Shown here: one piece after another, positions 28,797 through 36,679 of the stretch
Position numbering within the stretch: the stretch's first letter is position 1
How the letters are laid out: each line of letters begins with the position of its first letter
Assembly: GCA_963756425.1 (NCBI GenBank)
Contig: CAVWNW010000008.1
Coordinates: 367,303-431,302, forward strand
Length of the DNA stretch: 64,000 nucleotides
Direction: 5' to 3'
Source: DASQUK01 sp963756425
Lineage (GTDB): Bacteria > Actinomycetota > Acidimicrobiia > Acidimicrobiales > VFJN01
Position numbers and translations under genes: made by a program
The notes under the pieces: generated by a model
What the model was told of the DNA's origin: nothing
Seen by the model: only the letters and a program-made list of their open reading frames with translations
Database searches by the model: none

Positions 28797-29849
28797 TCAG
28801 CCGACGAGAGCCGCGAGACGCTCACCGGCTTCGTCGGTGAGCACCCAACGGGACGGCTCGCCCAGCTCCTCACGCACGACGCCCCCGTGCTCGAGGGTGC
28901 GGAGGTGGGCTACGGCCTCGCCGACTGCGGCCCGCCGCATGAACCCCTCGATCTCGTCCCAGGGGCGCGACCAGTGCATGCGGGAGGCGATGGCCCACGC
29001 CGTGCTCACGCCGTCGCCGACGGCAGCGACGGCCTCGCGGAAGCGCTCGTCGTGGTGGCGCCGGAGCTCGGCGACGCGCTGGTGCAGGTCGGCAAACCGA
29101 TATTCGTGGGCCGGCAGGACCTCGTCGGGGTCGTAGACGTCGACCTTGTCGAGCGACCCCAGGAAGTCGCCCAGCGGATCGTCGCCCGCCTGGGGATGGA
29201 ACGAGATGTTGGGCGTGATTCGCGGCAGCACGTGGTCGCCGGACAGGAGCACCTCGTGGCGCGGTTCCCAGAAGCACAGGTGGCCGGGCGAGTGGCCCGG
29301 TGTCCAGATGGCGGTCAGCTCCCAGCCCGGGACGTCCGGGCGCTGGCCGTCCTCGAGCAGCACGTCGGGCATGACCGCATCTACGAACGGCCGCACCGGC
29401 ATCGCCGCGCGTTGCAGGGTTGCGATCTCGTCCGCGGGTGCTCCGACGCGACGCAGCATCGTCCCTACGCGTTCCAGCAGATCGGCTGGCTCGGCGTAGC
29501 GGTCCCGCACCAGCGCGGCGTCGGCGGGGTGGAGTGCGATCCAGGCCCCGGAAGCCTCACGAATGCGTCCCGCCAGGCCGTAGTGGTCGGGATGGATGTG
29601 CGTGACCAGCACGCCCTGGACGTCGCCGATCGCGTAGCCCGCCACCGCCAGCCCCGCAGTCAGGGCGGCGTAAGCGTCCTCGGTGTTCCAGCCGGCGTCG
29701 ACGAGGTACGCGCCACGCTCGGTCTCGAACAGGTAGACGAACACGTAGCGCAGGGAGTTGTTCGGCAGCGGCACCGGGATGGTCCACAGGCCGGGCCGCA
29801 GTCGCTCGACCGGGGGCAGCGGCTCGGGCGCGGACGGGATGTCGGTCAC
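28797..29849 (-). CDS. MBL-fold metallo-hydrolase
   Basis: The 350-residue metallo-beta-lactamase-fold protein has the metal motif THIHPDHYG (about 83-91), further ligands in PGHSPGHLCFW (about 179-189) and SGDHVLP, and a late PAHEYRF. The extra C-terminal helical third resembles the winged-helix tail of LACTB2/CoA-thioesterase-like and glyoxalase II-like members. It hydrolyses a thioester or phosphoester, the exact one unknown. The GTG start at 29849 fits the domain. It lies just upstream of the OB-fold/thiolase operon on the same strand. Confidence 0.88.
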   Translation of the reverse strand: MTDIPSAPEPLPPVERLRPGLWTIPVPLPNNSLRYVFVYLFETERGAYLVDAGWNTEDAYAALTAGLAVAGYAIGDVQGVLVTHIHPDHYGLAGRIREASGAWIALHPADAALVRDRYAEPADLLERVGTMLRRVGAPADEIATLQRAAMPVRPFVDAVMPDVLLEDGQRPDVPGWELTAIWTPGHSPGHLCFWEPRHEVLLSGDHVLPRITPNISFHPQAGDDPLGDFLGSLDKVDVYDPDEVLPAHEYRFADLHQRVAELRRHHDERFREAVAAVGDGVSTAWAIASRMHWSRPWDEIEGFMRRAAVGEAVAHLRTLEHGGVVREELGEPSRWVLTDEAGERLAALVG

Positions 29850-29996
29850 TGGGCCACACTACCTGGAGGCGTGCCCGGGCCATGACGAAGAGGACACTGA
29901 TAAGCCGTCATCGTCGGACGCCAGCAGCGCCACCCGGAACTTGGGAACGGGACTGGCGCCGGGCAAAGGGGATACCTTTTGCGGACATTGCAACGG

Positions 29997-31460
29997 TCAG
30001 CCCATGTAGGGCCGCAAGGCCTCGAGGTGGCGCCGCATGCGATGCCGCACGAGCTCCCGGTCCTCGGAGACGATCGCCTCGACGATGCGCGCGTGGGTCC
30101 GGGTCAGCTCCTCGATGAGCTCGCGCGGCCTGCGCCCAGACGGGTTGACCGGATGCATCCATGCGAGGCGGATCAGCACCAGCGCCACCAGCTCGAGGAC
30201 GGGATTGCCGGTCAGATGGGCGATCGTGGCATGGAGGTCATGGCCCACAGCCTGCACGAAGTCCTGGTCAGGGGCGTTGCGTTCGGCGTCGAGCGCCTGG
30301 CGCAGGCGGGTCCGGCCGTCGTCGTCCACCTTGCCCATGACCCGATCCACCACGGCCATCTCGACACCGACGCGCAGCTCGATGAGGCTGCCGACGTCCA
30401 TCCCCCGACGGTCGAGGTAGAGGGCGACGGTGTCGCTGACCGTGGCGAGGCCGGGCTCGGTGACGAACAGTCCTCCCCCGGGGCCACGGCGCATGGCGGC
30501 GATGTCGTGGTGCTCCAGCAGCCGCACCGCCTCGCGCAGCACGGCCCGGCTGACTTCGTACCGCTCCATGAGCTCGGGCTCCGACCCGAGGAACGTGCCC
30601 ACCGGCCAACCGTCACTGACCACCTGCCGGAACACCTCACGCGCCACACCCTCGCCGCGCTTGTCCCCGCCGCCGGTCAACTGGACGCCGGTGGGGTCGA
30701 GCAGCTGGCGTGACGATCGACGCCGCCGCAGCCACGCGTGTTCGGCCTCGAGGTGCCGCCGCATCCGGTGCCGGGCCGTGCTCCGGTCGCCCGCCAGCAC
30801 CGAGTCCACGATGCGCACGTGCGCCTCGCGCGACTCGCGGAAGATCCTCGGCGCCACGAGGCTCAGATCGGTGTACAGGGCGGACACCCGGTTGAGGATG
30901 TCGACGAACAGTTCGAGCGCCGGATTGCGGGTGACCGTGGCGAGCAGCATGTGCAGCTCACGGGGGTCGCTGGCGTCGCCGGCCGCCTCTCGCTGGATCA
31001 CGCCGCGCAGCGCCGTGATGTCGACCTCCTCGACCCGATCCGGCGCCAGGTCGACGACGATCTCCTCGAGCACGAGGCGCGTCTCGAAGACATCGTCCAA
31101 GCGGGCGCCCAGGCGATAGAGGTAGACGAGAACGGCGTCGATGACCGAGTCGACCGTCGGCTCGCGCACGACGAGGCCGCCCCCCGGGCCCCGGCGCATG
31201 CGCGCCACCTGCTGGTGCTCGACCAGGCGGACCGCCTCGCGGAACACGGCGCGACTCACGCCATAGCGGTCGAGCAGCTCCGCTTCGGACCCCAGCACCT
31301 CGCCGACCGGCCACCCCTGCGCCAGCACGTCGTCGACGATCCGGTCGGCGACGGTGGCGGCCAGCTTGCCGCCCGCCGGGCTGGCCCGCCGGGCCACGGC
31401 GCCCGGAGGTCGACCCCGCGGGGGCGCCCAGCTCCGAGCGGCACCCGAGGGGGTTTTCAC
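29997..31460 (-). CDS. Double-length FadR/GntR regulator (two wHTH-FCD units in one chain)
   Basis: A single 487-residue chain holds two complete GntR/FadR repressor units. Unit one has a winged HTH near 35-100 (SEAELLDRYGVSRAVFREAV, RGPGGGLVVRE) and an FCD domain near 110-270. Unit two has a winged HTH near 285-345 (SEPELMERYEVSRAVLREAV, RGPGGGLFVTE) and a second FCD domain to the end. Ordinary FadR-type proteins are about 230 residues and dimerise; here the dimer is covalent. GTG 31460 is directly downstream of a TAGAGT -10-like box, so the transcript may be leaderless. Probable ligand is an acyl-CoA or carboxylate with metal. Confidence 0.88.
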   Translation of the reverse strand: MKTPSGAARSWAPPRGRPPGAVARRASPAGGKLAATVADRIVDDVLAQGWPVGEVLGSEAELLDRYGVSRAVFREAVRLVEHQQVARMRRGPGGGLVVREPTVDSVIDAVLVYLYRLGARLDDVFETRLVLEEIVVDLAPDRVEEVDITALRGVIQREAAGDASDPRELHMLLATVTRNPALELFVDILNRVSALYTDLSLVAPRIFRESREAHVRIVDSVLAGDRSTARHRMRRHLEAEHAWLRRRRSSRQLLDPTGVQLTGGGDKRGEGVAREVFRQVVSDGWPVGTFLGSEPELMERYEVSRAVLREAVRLLEHHDIAAMRRGPGGGLFVTEPGLATVSDTVALYLDRRGMDVGSLIELRVGVEMAVVDRVMGKVDDDGRTRLRQALDAERNAPDQDFVQAVGHDLHATIAHLTGNPVLELVALVLIRLAWMHPVNPSGRRPRELIEELTRTHARIVEAIVSEDRELVRHRMRRHLEALRPYMG

Positions 31461-31472
31461 AGGGTGTACTCT
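31461..31472. promoter_or_regulatory. Operator-like 12-mer at the double FadR start
   Basis: AGGGTGTACTCT abuts the GTG start. It shares its right half and overall form with AGAGCATACTCT at 28766. A repressor bound here would block its own promoter, and the same sequence contains the putative -10 box on the minus strand. Confidence 0.4.
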
Positions 31473-31611
31473 ACCTATCCCGCCATTCGAGGCTCGTGGA
31501 CGCCGACGTCGTGCTCGCGACACCCGACGCATGCCGGCGTGTGAACGCTTCCGGCCGGGATTGAGGACACTCTTGCATCTCCGGCGTCGACGGCCGAAGG
31601 GCCGGCCTGTG

Positions 31612-31712
31612 GCGGCGTTCACATGCGCCGGATTCCGTGGCCTCCGAACGCTGGAACGGTGGACGGCCCGAAGCGGCGCTCAGATGCGCCGGATTACGTC
31701 GCTTCCGAACGC
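31612..31712. repeat. 40-bp degenerate direct repeat, 61-bp period
   Basis: Copies at 31612-31651 and 31673-31712 share GCGGCG, then TCA, ATGCGCCGGATT and TCCGAACGC, with about six mismatches in 40 bases. The surrounding 290-bp gap between the FadR and YccF genes has no convincing gene. The repeat could be regulatory or remnant sequence. Confidence 0.6.
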
Positions 31713-31754
31713 CGATCGCCGCTAAGGCCGGCGACGGCGACGCCCATGTCCACC

Positions 31755-32177
31755 TCAGCCGGCGCGAACGGCGACCGCGTCGGGCGGCAACGTGCCGTCC
31801 TCCGGGATCGGCACCACCGTGCGCCCGTACGGCCACAGGGCGAGCCCGGCCAGCTTGAACGACGCGACGGCGAAGGGGATCCCGATGATCGTGATCGCCA
31901 GCAGTAACGCCGTGACCACGTGGCCGATCGCCAGCCACCAGCCGCACAGGATCAGCCACACGACGTTGCCGATCGCGTTCAGGGCGACGTCCCGGTCCAG
32001 CCGCGGGACGACCATCCGACCGAACGGCCACAGGGCATATCCCGCAAGCTTGAACGCGGGCAGTGCCAGCGGAATGGTGACGATGCCGACGATCGCCAGC
32101 ACGCCGGCAACCAGGTAGGCCAACGACATCCAGATCCCGGCCAGCAGCAACCAGATGATGTTGCCCACCGTCCGCAC
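31755..32177 (-). CDS. YccF-domain inner membrane protein
   Basis: Two YccF domains fill the 140 residues, each with a membrane-embedded stretch and a PFGRMVVP / PYGRTVVP tail (about 50-57 and 115-122). Typical members start with RxxGNIxWLxxGG, so GTG 32177 (RTVGNIIWLLLAG) is chosen; an ATG-equivalent 21 codons upstream is also open. Function is unknown; family members are four-TM inner-membrane proteins. Confidence 0.82.
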   Translation of the reverse strand: MRTVGNIIWLLLAGIWMSLAYLVAGVLAIVGIVTIPLALPAFKLAGYALWPFGRMVVPRLDRDVALNAIGNVVWLILCGWWLAIGHVVTALLLAITIIGIPFAVASFKLAGLALWPYGRTVVPIPEDGTLPPDAVAVRAG

Positions 32178-32272
32178 GACGCCGACGGTACCAGCAGCAC
32201 CACGGGGCGCTGCGAGCGTGGGAGCAGCCACCCGGTCCATCGGATCGGTCTGGCGACATCATCGCCGCATCG

Positions 32273-33445
32273 TCAGCAGCTGGGGCTGGAGACGACGAGC
32301 GATGACTCCTCGGCGAGGCCCCAGCGGTATGCGGCGCGCACCGCGAACGCCTCCCGGAGCTCGCTGGCGACGTCGGTACGGAACTCCTCGCGGTAGGTGG
32401 GGTCGGTCACCAGGTACACGGTGAACGACAGCCCGGCGAAGGTGGCGAGGAAGCCGGCGACCCGGAGCAGCTCCTCCGTCACCACCATCGTGCGCTGATC
32501 GAGGGACCAGGAGAGCAGCACGTTGACGTCGCCACCGATCCAGTTGGCGGTCGACTGCTCCGTCATGGCCAGGGTCCCGAACGCGACGAGGAACAGCCAT
32601 ACGCCGGCGGCGACGGCGGCGATCTGGACGGTGCGGGCGAACAGGCCGACGAGGGCAACGTTCACCCGCTCGCGAGACGAAAGGGCGATCGGCGGCGGCC
32701 GGCCCGAGGACGGCAACTCGATCGCGCGGGCCGGCGTCTCGGCGACCAGCGTGTGCACCTGATCCCATGAGTCGAGGGTGCCGGCGGCGGCGATGTCCCC
32801 CGGCAGGTGGCTCAGCACGAACGCGGCGCCGATGCCGACGAAGAGGCCGAGCACCAACACGTAGGCGACGCCGTGGAGCTGGCCGAGGACCTCCCACGCC
32901 TCGGCGGCGAGGAACAGGAACGTGATCGAGACCAGGAGCAGCGGCAGTGCCCGCCGCAGCACCGATCCGATCGAGTCCGCCAGCACCACCGACCGCTCGC
33001 TCGCCCAGCGCACCATGGGCACGATGCCGTAGGACGTCGCCAGGTACACGATGCCCAGCGGCACCAACGCGAGCACCGTTGCCTTGAGGGCGTCGCCCCA
33101 TTGCCCGTAGAGGACCGACGGGAGCGCCGGGCCGAGCACGAACACCGCCAACTCCCATGGCCCCACCTCGCGTGGCCAGGCAAAGGCGGGACGGCGGCGC
33201 GCCAGGTTGGCGATCGCCCAGGTGGCGACCAGCACCACCATGGTGAGGAGCAGCGCGACCAGATTGAAGACGACGCCCTTGTCAAGGTCGAGCGCGTACA
33301 GCCCCCGCAGCACATAGATCACGACCAGCAGGGGCAAGGACCGGGTCCAGATGTGCTCGCTGGCGTCGTAATGCACGATGAAGTGCGGGACTCCCCGGCG
33401 CACGAACCACCGCTCGCAGTCCAAGATCGCCGGGGCTGGGGGCAC
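32273..33445 (-). CDS. Polytopic membrane protein of unknown function
   Basis: The 390-residue protein has roughly six hydrophobic segments (about 30-50, 55-80, 98-118, 120-140, 160-205, 275-300) around a soluble loop containing SSRERVNVALVGLF. The N-terminus DCERWFVRRGVPHFI is characteristic of an actinobacterial membrane family with no assigned role. The start is uncertain: GTG 33445 is the best-placed codon and no Shine-Dalgarno is obvious. Confidence 0.65.
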   Translation of the reverse strand: MPPAPAILDCERWFVRRGVPHFIVHYDASEHIWTRSLPLLVVIYVLRGLYALDLDKGVVFNLVALLLTMVVLVATWAIANLARRRPAFAWPREVGPWELAVFVLGPALPSVLYGQWGDALKATVLALVPLGIVYLATSYGIVPMVRWASERSVVLADSIGSVLRRALPLLLVSITFLFLAAEAWEVLGQLHGVAYVLVLGLFVGIGAAFVLSHLPGDIAAAGTLDSWDQVHTLVAETPARAIELPSSGRPPPIALSSRERVNVALVGLFARTVQIAAVAAGVWLFLVAFGTLAMTEQSTANWIGGDVNVLLSWSLDQRTMVVTEELLRVAGFLATFAGLSFTVYLVTDPTYREEFRTDVASELREAFAVRAAYRWGLAEESSLVVSSPSC

Positions 33446-33513
33446 CGCCGGCAGGCTAGGCCGCTCGGACCTGCCCTGACCGAGGTGTTCGGTTGTGGAC
33501 GGGTCGCGGCATT

Positions 33514-34047
33514 TCACCGGGAACTGGCGGCCAGGAACGCGTGGATCTCGTGGGGTGCGCGCAACCTGACGAAGCGCAGTCGGTCGTTGGCCGGATCGTG
33601 CATGGCGGCCTCGTAGCGCTGGAAGTAGGTGGTGTACTTCACCCAGGTCCAGCTGATGATGTTCTGCTGGGGGTCCAGCCGATAGAAGTTGGTCAGTGGC
33701 TCGCGGTTCCCGTTCCACAGCGTCTCGCGGGTGACGGCGCGGCGGAGGGTTCGCAGGATGACCCGTCGCATCACGAGCCGACGCGGCAGGTCCAACCAGA
33801 CCACCGTGTCGGCTCGCTCCCACACCAGGTCGCGCACCACCGAGTAGTTGCCGTCGACCACCCACGCCGGTGCCGCCACCGCCGTGCCCACTCGGTCGCG
33901 GAAGTCGTCCCGCGACAGCTCGGCCCAGTGGGGCTGGTGGAAGATCGCATCGAGCTCGACGAACGGCACACGCAGTGATGCGGCCAGCTTCCGGCCGACC
34001 GTCGTCTTGCCGGAGCCGGGCACCCCCACGAGCGAGACCCGCCGCAT
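33514..34047 (-). CDS. P-loop kinase-like protein (topology-modulation/AAA_18 type)
   Basis: The 177-residue protein opens RRVSLVGVPGSGKTTVGRKL, a Walker A near residues 8-16. FVELDAIFHQPHW (about 31-43), WVVDGNYS (about 66-73) and VVWLDLP (about 85-91) follow, the pattern of FlaR/topology-modulation and adenylate-kinase-related proteins. It probably phosphorylates a small molecule. ATG 34047 is preferred because the P-loop follows at the usual distance; ATG 34089 would add 14 polar residues. Confidence 0.82.
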   Translation of the reverse strand: MRRVSLVGVPGSGKTTVGRKLAASLRVPFVELDAIFHQPHWAELSRDDFRDRVGTAVAAPAWVVDGNYSVVRDLVWERADTVVWLDLPRRLVMRRVILRTLRRAVTRETLWNGNREPLTNFYRLDPQQNIISWTWVKYTTYFQRYEAAMHDPANDRLRFVRLRAPHEIHAFLAASSR

Positions 34048-34099
34048 CCGTCCCACCTGCCGCCGCCGATCCTGCTCCGCCACCCGCATCCGGTCCCGG

Positions 34100-34723
34100 T
34101 CAGCCCGCCGAGGGGTGGACTGTGGGGCGGTAGCCGTGGCTCAAGACGTCGGTGCTGGCCCGGGGCGTGAGCACCGTGGCGCGTCCCCGATCCGGGCGTT
34201 CGACCGCCGGGCCATAGCCACGCGGCGACCACGGGACCAGGCGATCGGTCAAGACGAGTGCCGGAAGCCCTTCACCGCCGGGGCCCGGACCGTCGATGGC
34301 CACGAACGCACCCACGGGCACGTCGGTCCACGCACGCGAGTGGCGGCGCTGCGCCTTCCCATCGCGGCGATCGGTGTGCAGCCGGCGGTCCATCGGGTCG
34401 ACCGTGGGGCGCTCCCCGAACGCCGATTCCCATGCATCGAGCCAGGCGTTGAAGTCGGCGCGCCGGCACAGGGCGCAGGGTCTGTGACCCGCAGCCAGCG
34501 CCACCCCCTCGTCCCAGAAGAACAGCGGCGTCCAGCGGCCGGGCTCCCACTTCGGCGCCACCCAGCCCTTGTGCTCGAGGACGCACGTGATCCACCGGCG
34601 CACCTGCCATGGCCGCACGATCCGCCGGTCGCGGTGGATGCATCCCCGGTTGCCCATGAACAGGCCGCGTTGGTCGATGGCGACGATCTCGCCCCACGGG
34701 TTCACTCGATTCGACTCCGCCAC
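34100..34723 (-). CDS. Conserved actinobacterial protein, function unknown
   Basis: The 207-residue protein has RGLFMGNRGCIH, WITCVLEHKG, LFFWDEGVALAAGHRPC and a CALCRR pair, with conserved Cys and His that could bind zinc. I recognise the pattern as a widespread but uncharacterised actinobacterial family. The GTG at 34723 (AESNRVNPWGE) marks where conservation begins. It is convergent with nothing and lies 52 bp upstream of the P-loop gene on the same strand. Confidence 0.65.
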   Translation of the reverse strand: MAESNRVNPWGEIVAIDQRGLFMGNRGCIHRDRRIVRPWQVRRWITCVLEHKGWVAPKWEPGRWTPLFFWDEGVALAAGHRPCALCRRADFNAWLDAWESAFGERPTVDPMDRRLHTDRRDGKAQRRHSRAWTDVPVGAFVAIDGPGPGGEGLPALVLTDRLVPWSPRGYGPAVERPDRGRATVLTPRASTDVLSHGYRPTVHPSAG

Positions 34724-34843
34724 CCGTCCATCGTGACGCGACGTGCAGCACGAGCGCTCGCAGGATGCGCCGCCCCGCGGCGCCGCGGTTATGAGCCGCC
34801 CCGCCGGCGGGTAGACGACCGCCACATACGAGGGAGGGTTCCC

Positions 34844-35464
34844 ATGACTTGGGTGATCGTTGTAGTGGCCGTCGTCGTGATACTCGCGCTGGCGGCCCTG
34901 GCGTTGGGGCGGGGCCGTTCCGCAGCGTTGAAGCGGCGTTTCGGACCGGAGTACTACCGCAGCGTCGACGAGGAGGGCGGCCGCCGCGCCGCCGAGGCAT
35001 CGCTGCGTGACCGCGCCAAGCGGCGCGACGAGTTGGAGCTTCGCGAGCTACCGCCCGGGGCTCGGTCGCAGTTCGCGGCCAGGTGGCGGGACGTCCAGTC
35101 CGGTTTCGTCGATGACCCCCGCCAGGCAGTGGACGACGCCGACCGGCTGGTGCAAGAGGTGATGCGTCAGCGCGGCTACCCGGTAGACGAGTTCGACGAG
35201 CGCCTCGAGATGGTCTCCGTCGACCATCCGGAGCTCGCCGAGAACTACCGCGTGGCGCACGCCATTCAGGGCCGGAGCGGTAGCGACTCGGCGTCGGTCG
35301 ACGACCTGCGCGAGGCGTTCCAGCGTTACCGGGCGCTGTTCGCCGACCTGCTGGCCGATGGCACCGTCAGCCCACGCGAGGACGCTGACGCCGACGAGGT
35401 CGTCGAGGACGACCGTGAGCTGGCCGACGAGCACGACGTGCCCCGAGAGCACGACGTGCGCTGA
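34844..35464 (+). CDS. Membrane-anchored protein, first of a tandem pair
   Basis: An N-terminal transmembrane helix (TWVIVVVAVVVILALAALAL, residues 2-21) precedes a charged linker. A helical domain of about 120 residues follows, with RWRDVQSGFVDDPRQAVDDA and DLREAFQRYRALFADLL. The last 20 residues are very acidic. Function is unknown, but the same domain recurs in the next gene. A GGGAGGG lies 8-14 bases before ATG 34844. Confidence 0.75.
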   Translation: MTWVIVVVAVVVILALAALALGRGRSAALKRRFGPEYYRSVDEEGGRRAAEASLRDRAKRRDELELRELPPGARSQFAARWRDVQSGFVDDPRQAVDDADRLVQEVMRQRGYPVDEFDERLEMVSVDHPELAENYRVAHAIQGRSGSDSASVDDLREAFQRYRALFADLLADGTVSPREDADADEVVEDDRELADEHDVPREHDVR

Positions 35465-35478
35465 GGAGGGAGGACGCA

Positions 35479-36003
35479 GTGACCACGAACGAGACAGACC
35501 GAACCGACGATCGCGGCCCCGCGAGCGAAGTGTTCGCACCGGACGAATCGGTCGACGAACCCGAAGCCGACGAGGTCGAGGAGCGTGACGAATCCCGCCT
35601 AGCCGCGGAGCCGGAGCCATCAATGCCGGCACACGAGACGGAGCCGGTCGGAGTCGCCGAGGATGACACCGTCGTGGATGATGATCGATCCGACACCCCG
35701 GCCAGCTCTGGCGCCGCCGGCGACGTCGCGTCGGGCGTCGACGGGCCATTGCTGGCCGACGCCACCCGCTATCAGGACCGCTGGTACGAGATCCAGACCG
35801 GCTTCGTCGACGAGCCCCGCCACGCAGTCCAGGGCGCGGGCGAGCTGCTGACCGAGATGATGGACGACCTGACGCGCAGGCTCACCACGGAGCTTGGCGT
35901 GCTCGACGCATCCCAGGGTGCGGACGAGGACGTCTCGACCGAGGACCTGCGCGTGACGTTCCAGCGCTATCGCGCGTTCTTCGATCGCCTGCTGGCGGCC
36001 TGA
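35479..36003 (+). CDS. Paralogue of the preceding domain with a long acidic N-terminus
   Basis: The 174-residue protein has a 90-residue acidic, low-complexity N-terminus, then RWYEIQTGFVDEPRHAVQGA and DLRVTFQRYRAFFDRLLA. These align with the same segments in the upstream gene. It has no transmembrane helix, so a membrane-bound and a soluble version of the domain lie side by side, 14 bp apart. The GTG start at 35479 follows GAGGGAGGA. Confidence 0.72.
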   Translation: MTTNETDRTDDRGPASEVFAPDESVDEPEADEVEERDESRLAAEPEPSMPAHETEPVGVAEDDTVVDDDRSDTPASSGAAGDVASGVDGPLLADATRYQDRWYEIQTGFVDEPRHAVQGAGELLTEMMDDLTRRLTTELGVLDASQGADEDVSTEDLRVTFQRYRAFFDRLLAA

Positions 36004-36029
36004 CGACCGGAACCGGCCGGACCTACGCC

Positions 36030-36392
36030 TCAGACCCGACCGTCGGAGGCATCTCGTGGCGGCGCCGTCGTCGCGGCGAGCAGGTGGCGGGCGCGCCGGC
36101 CGAGGTCCCCGAGGTCGACCCGGCCGGCATCGACCGCGGCGACGAGGCGTTCGGCAAGGTCGAGCGCCTCGTCGACGATCGGGGACGGGGCCGCCGGATC
36201 CTGGCCCATGTCGTGGAGGATCGTGCGCTCGGTCCGCGAGGCGACGATCGGCCCGTCGATGCCCTCGACCCAGACGTTGGTGCGTCTCCCGTCGCCGCGC
36301 TGATCGCCCCGCAGCGGTTCGAGCGCGTAGATCTTGTCGGCGCGAGCGAACTTGCCGAATCCGAGGAACACCATCCGGGGCTCGACCGCCAT
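36030..36392 (-). CDS. RemA-like DNA-binding/regulatory protein
   Basis: The 120-residue protein opens PRMVFLGFGKFARADKIYAL, recalling the RemA start (IGFGN, then an NRI-IAI segment). The later GRRTNVWVEGI and GPIVASRTERTIL align with the RemA pattern GRRTR...VILS. RemA activates biofilm-matrix genes in Bacillus and forms ring-shaped DNA-binding oligomers. The C-terminal 40 residues are an additional amphipathic helix. The ATG at 36392 is chosen because the motif starts seven residues in. Confidence 0.6.
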   Translation of the reverse strand: MAVEPRMVFLGFGKFARADKIYALEPLRGDQRGDGRRTNVWVEGIDGPIVASRTERTILHDMGQDPAAPSPIVDEALDLAERLVAAVDAGRVDLGDLGRRARHLLAATTAPPRDASDGRV

Positions 36393-36489
36393 GGCGTGAT
36401 TATCCGCTTCCGGCGACCGGGTGGCGAGCGCGGGCGGGAATACGCGGCCGGTGTGGCGACCGGTCAACCGGATGCGCCCGCCCGCCACC

Positions 36490-36617
36490 TGCGGATACTC
36501 GACCGGCGCCAGCCCGCACGCGGCGCGAAGGCGCGGCCGAGGTGTGCAGGGTTGGGCAGGCCCCAGCGGGCGGCGACCGTGCTCAGAGGCAACGGCGAAC
36601 GAAACCATTGGCTATTG
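36490..36617 (-). pseudogene. AraC-family HTH remnant with a one-base frameshift
   Basis: On the minus strand LSTVAARWGLPNPAHLGRAF is the second HTH of AraC/XylS regulators. The expected continuation RAACGLAPVEY is present but in another frame; one missing C near 36527 (TTCGCGCC for TTCCGCGCC) explains the shift. No N-terminal part is found upstream, where the hydrolase gene ends, so this is a truncated and broken gene. Confidence 0.6.
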
Positions 36618-36679
36618 CCTGGCCCTCGCGACGGCGATCGCCATTGCCTCGAGGGCCGGATCGGCCTCGGCAGGCCGGG

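Noticed and set aside
29882..30118. 78-codon plus frame beside the double FadR gene
   Set aside because: It runs into the antisense of the FadR 3' end, has no ribosome-binding site and no recognisable motif.
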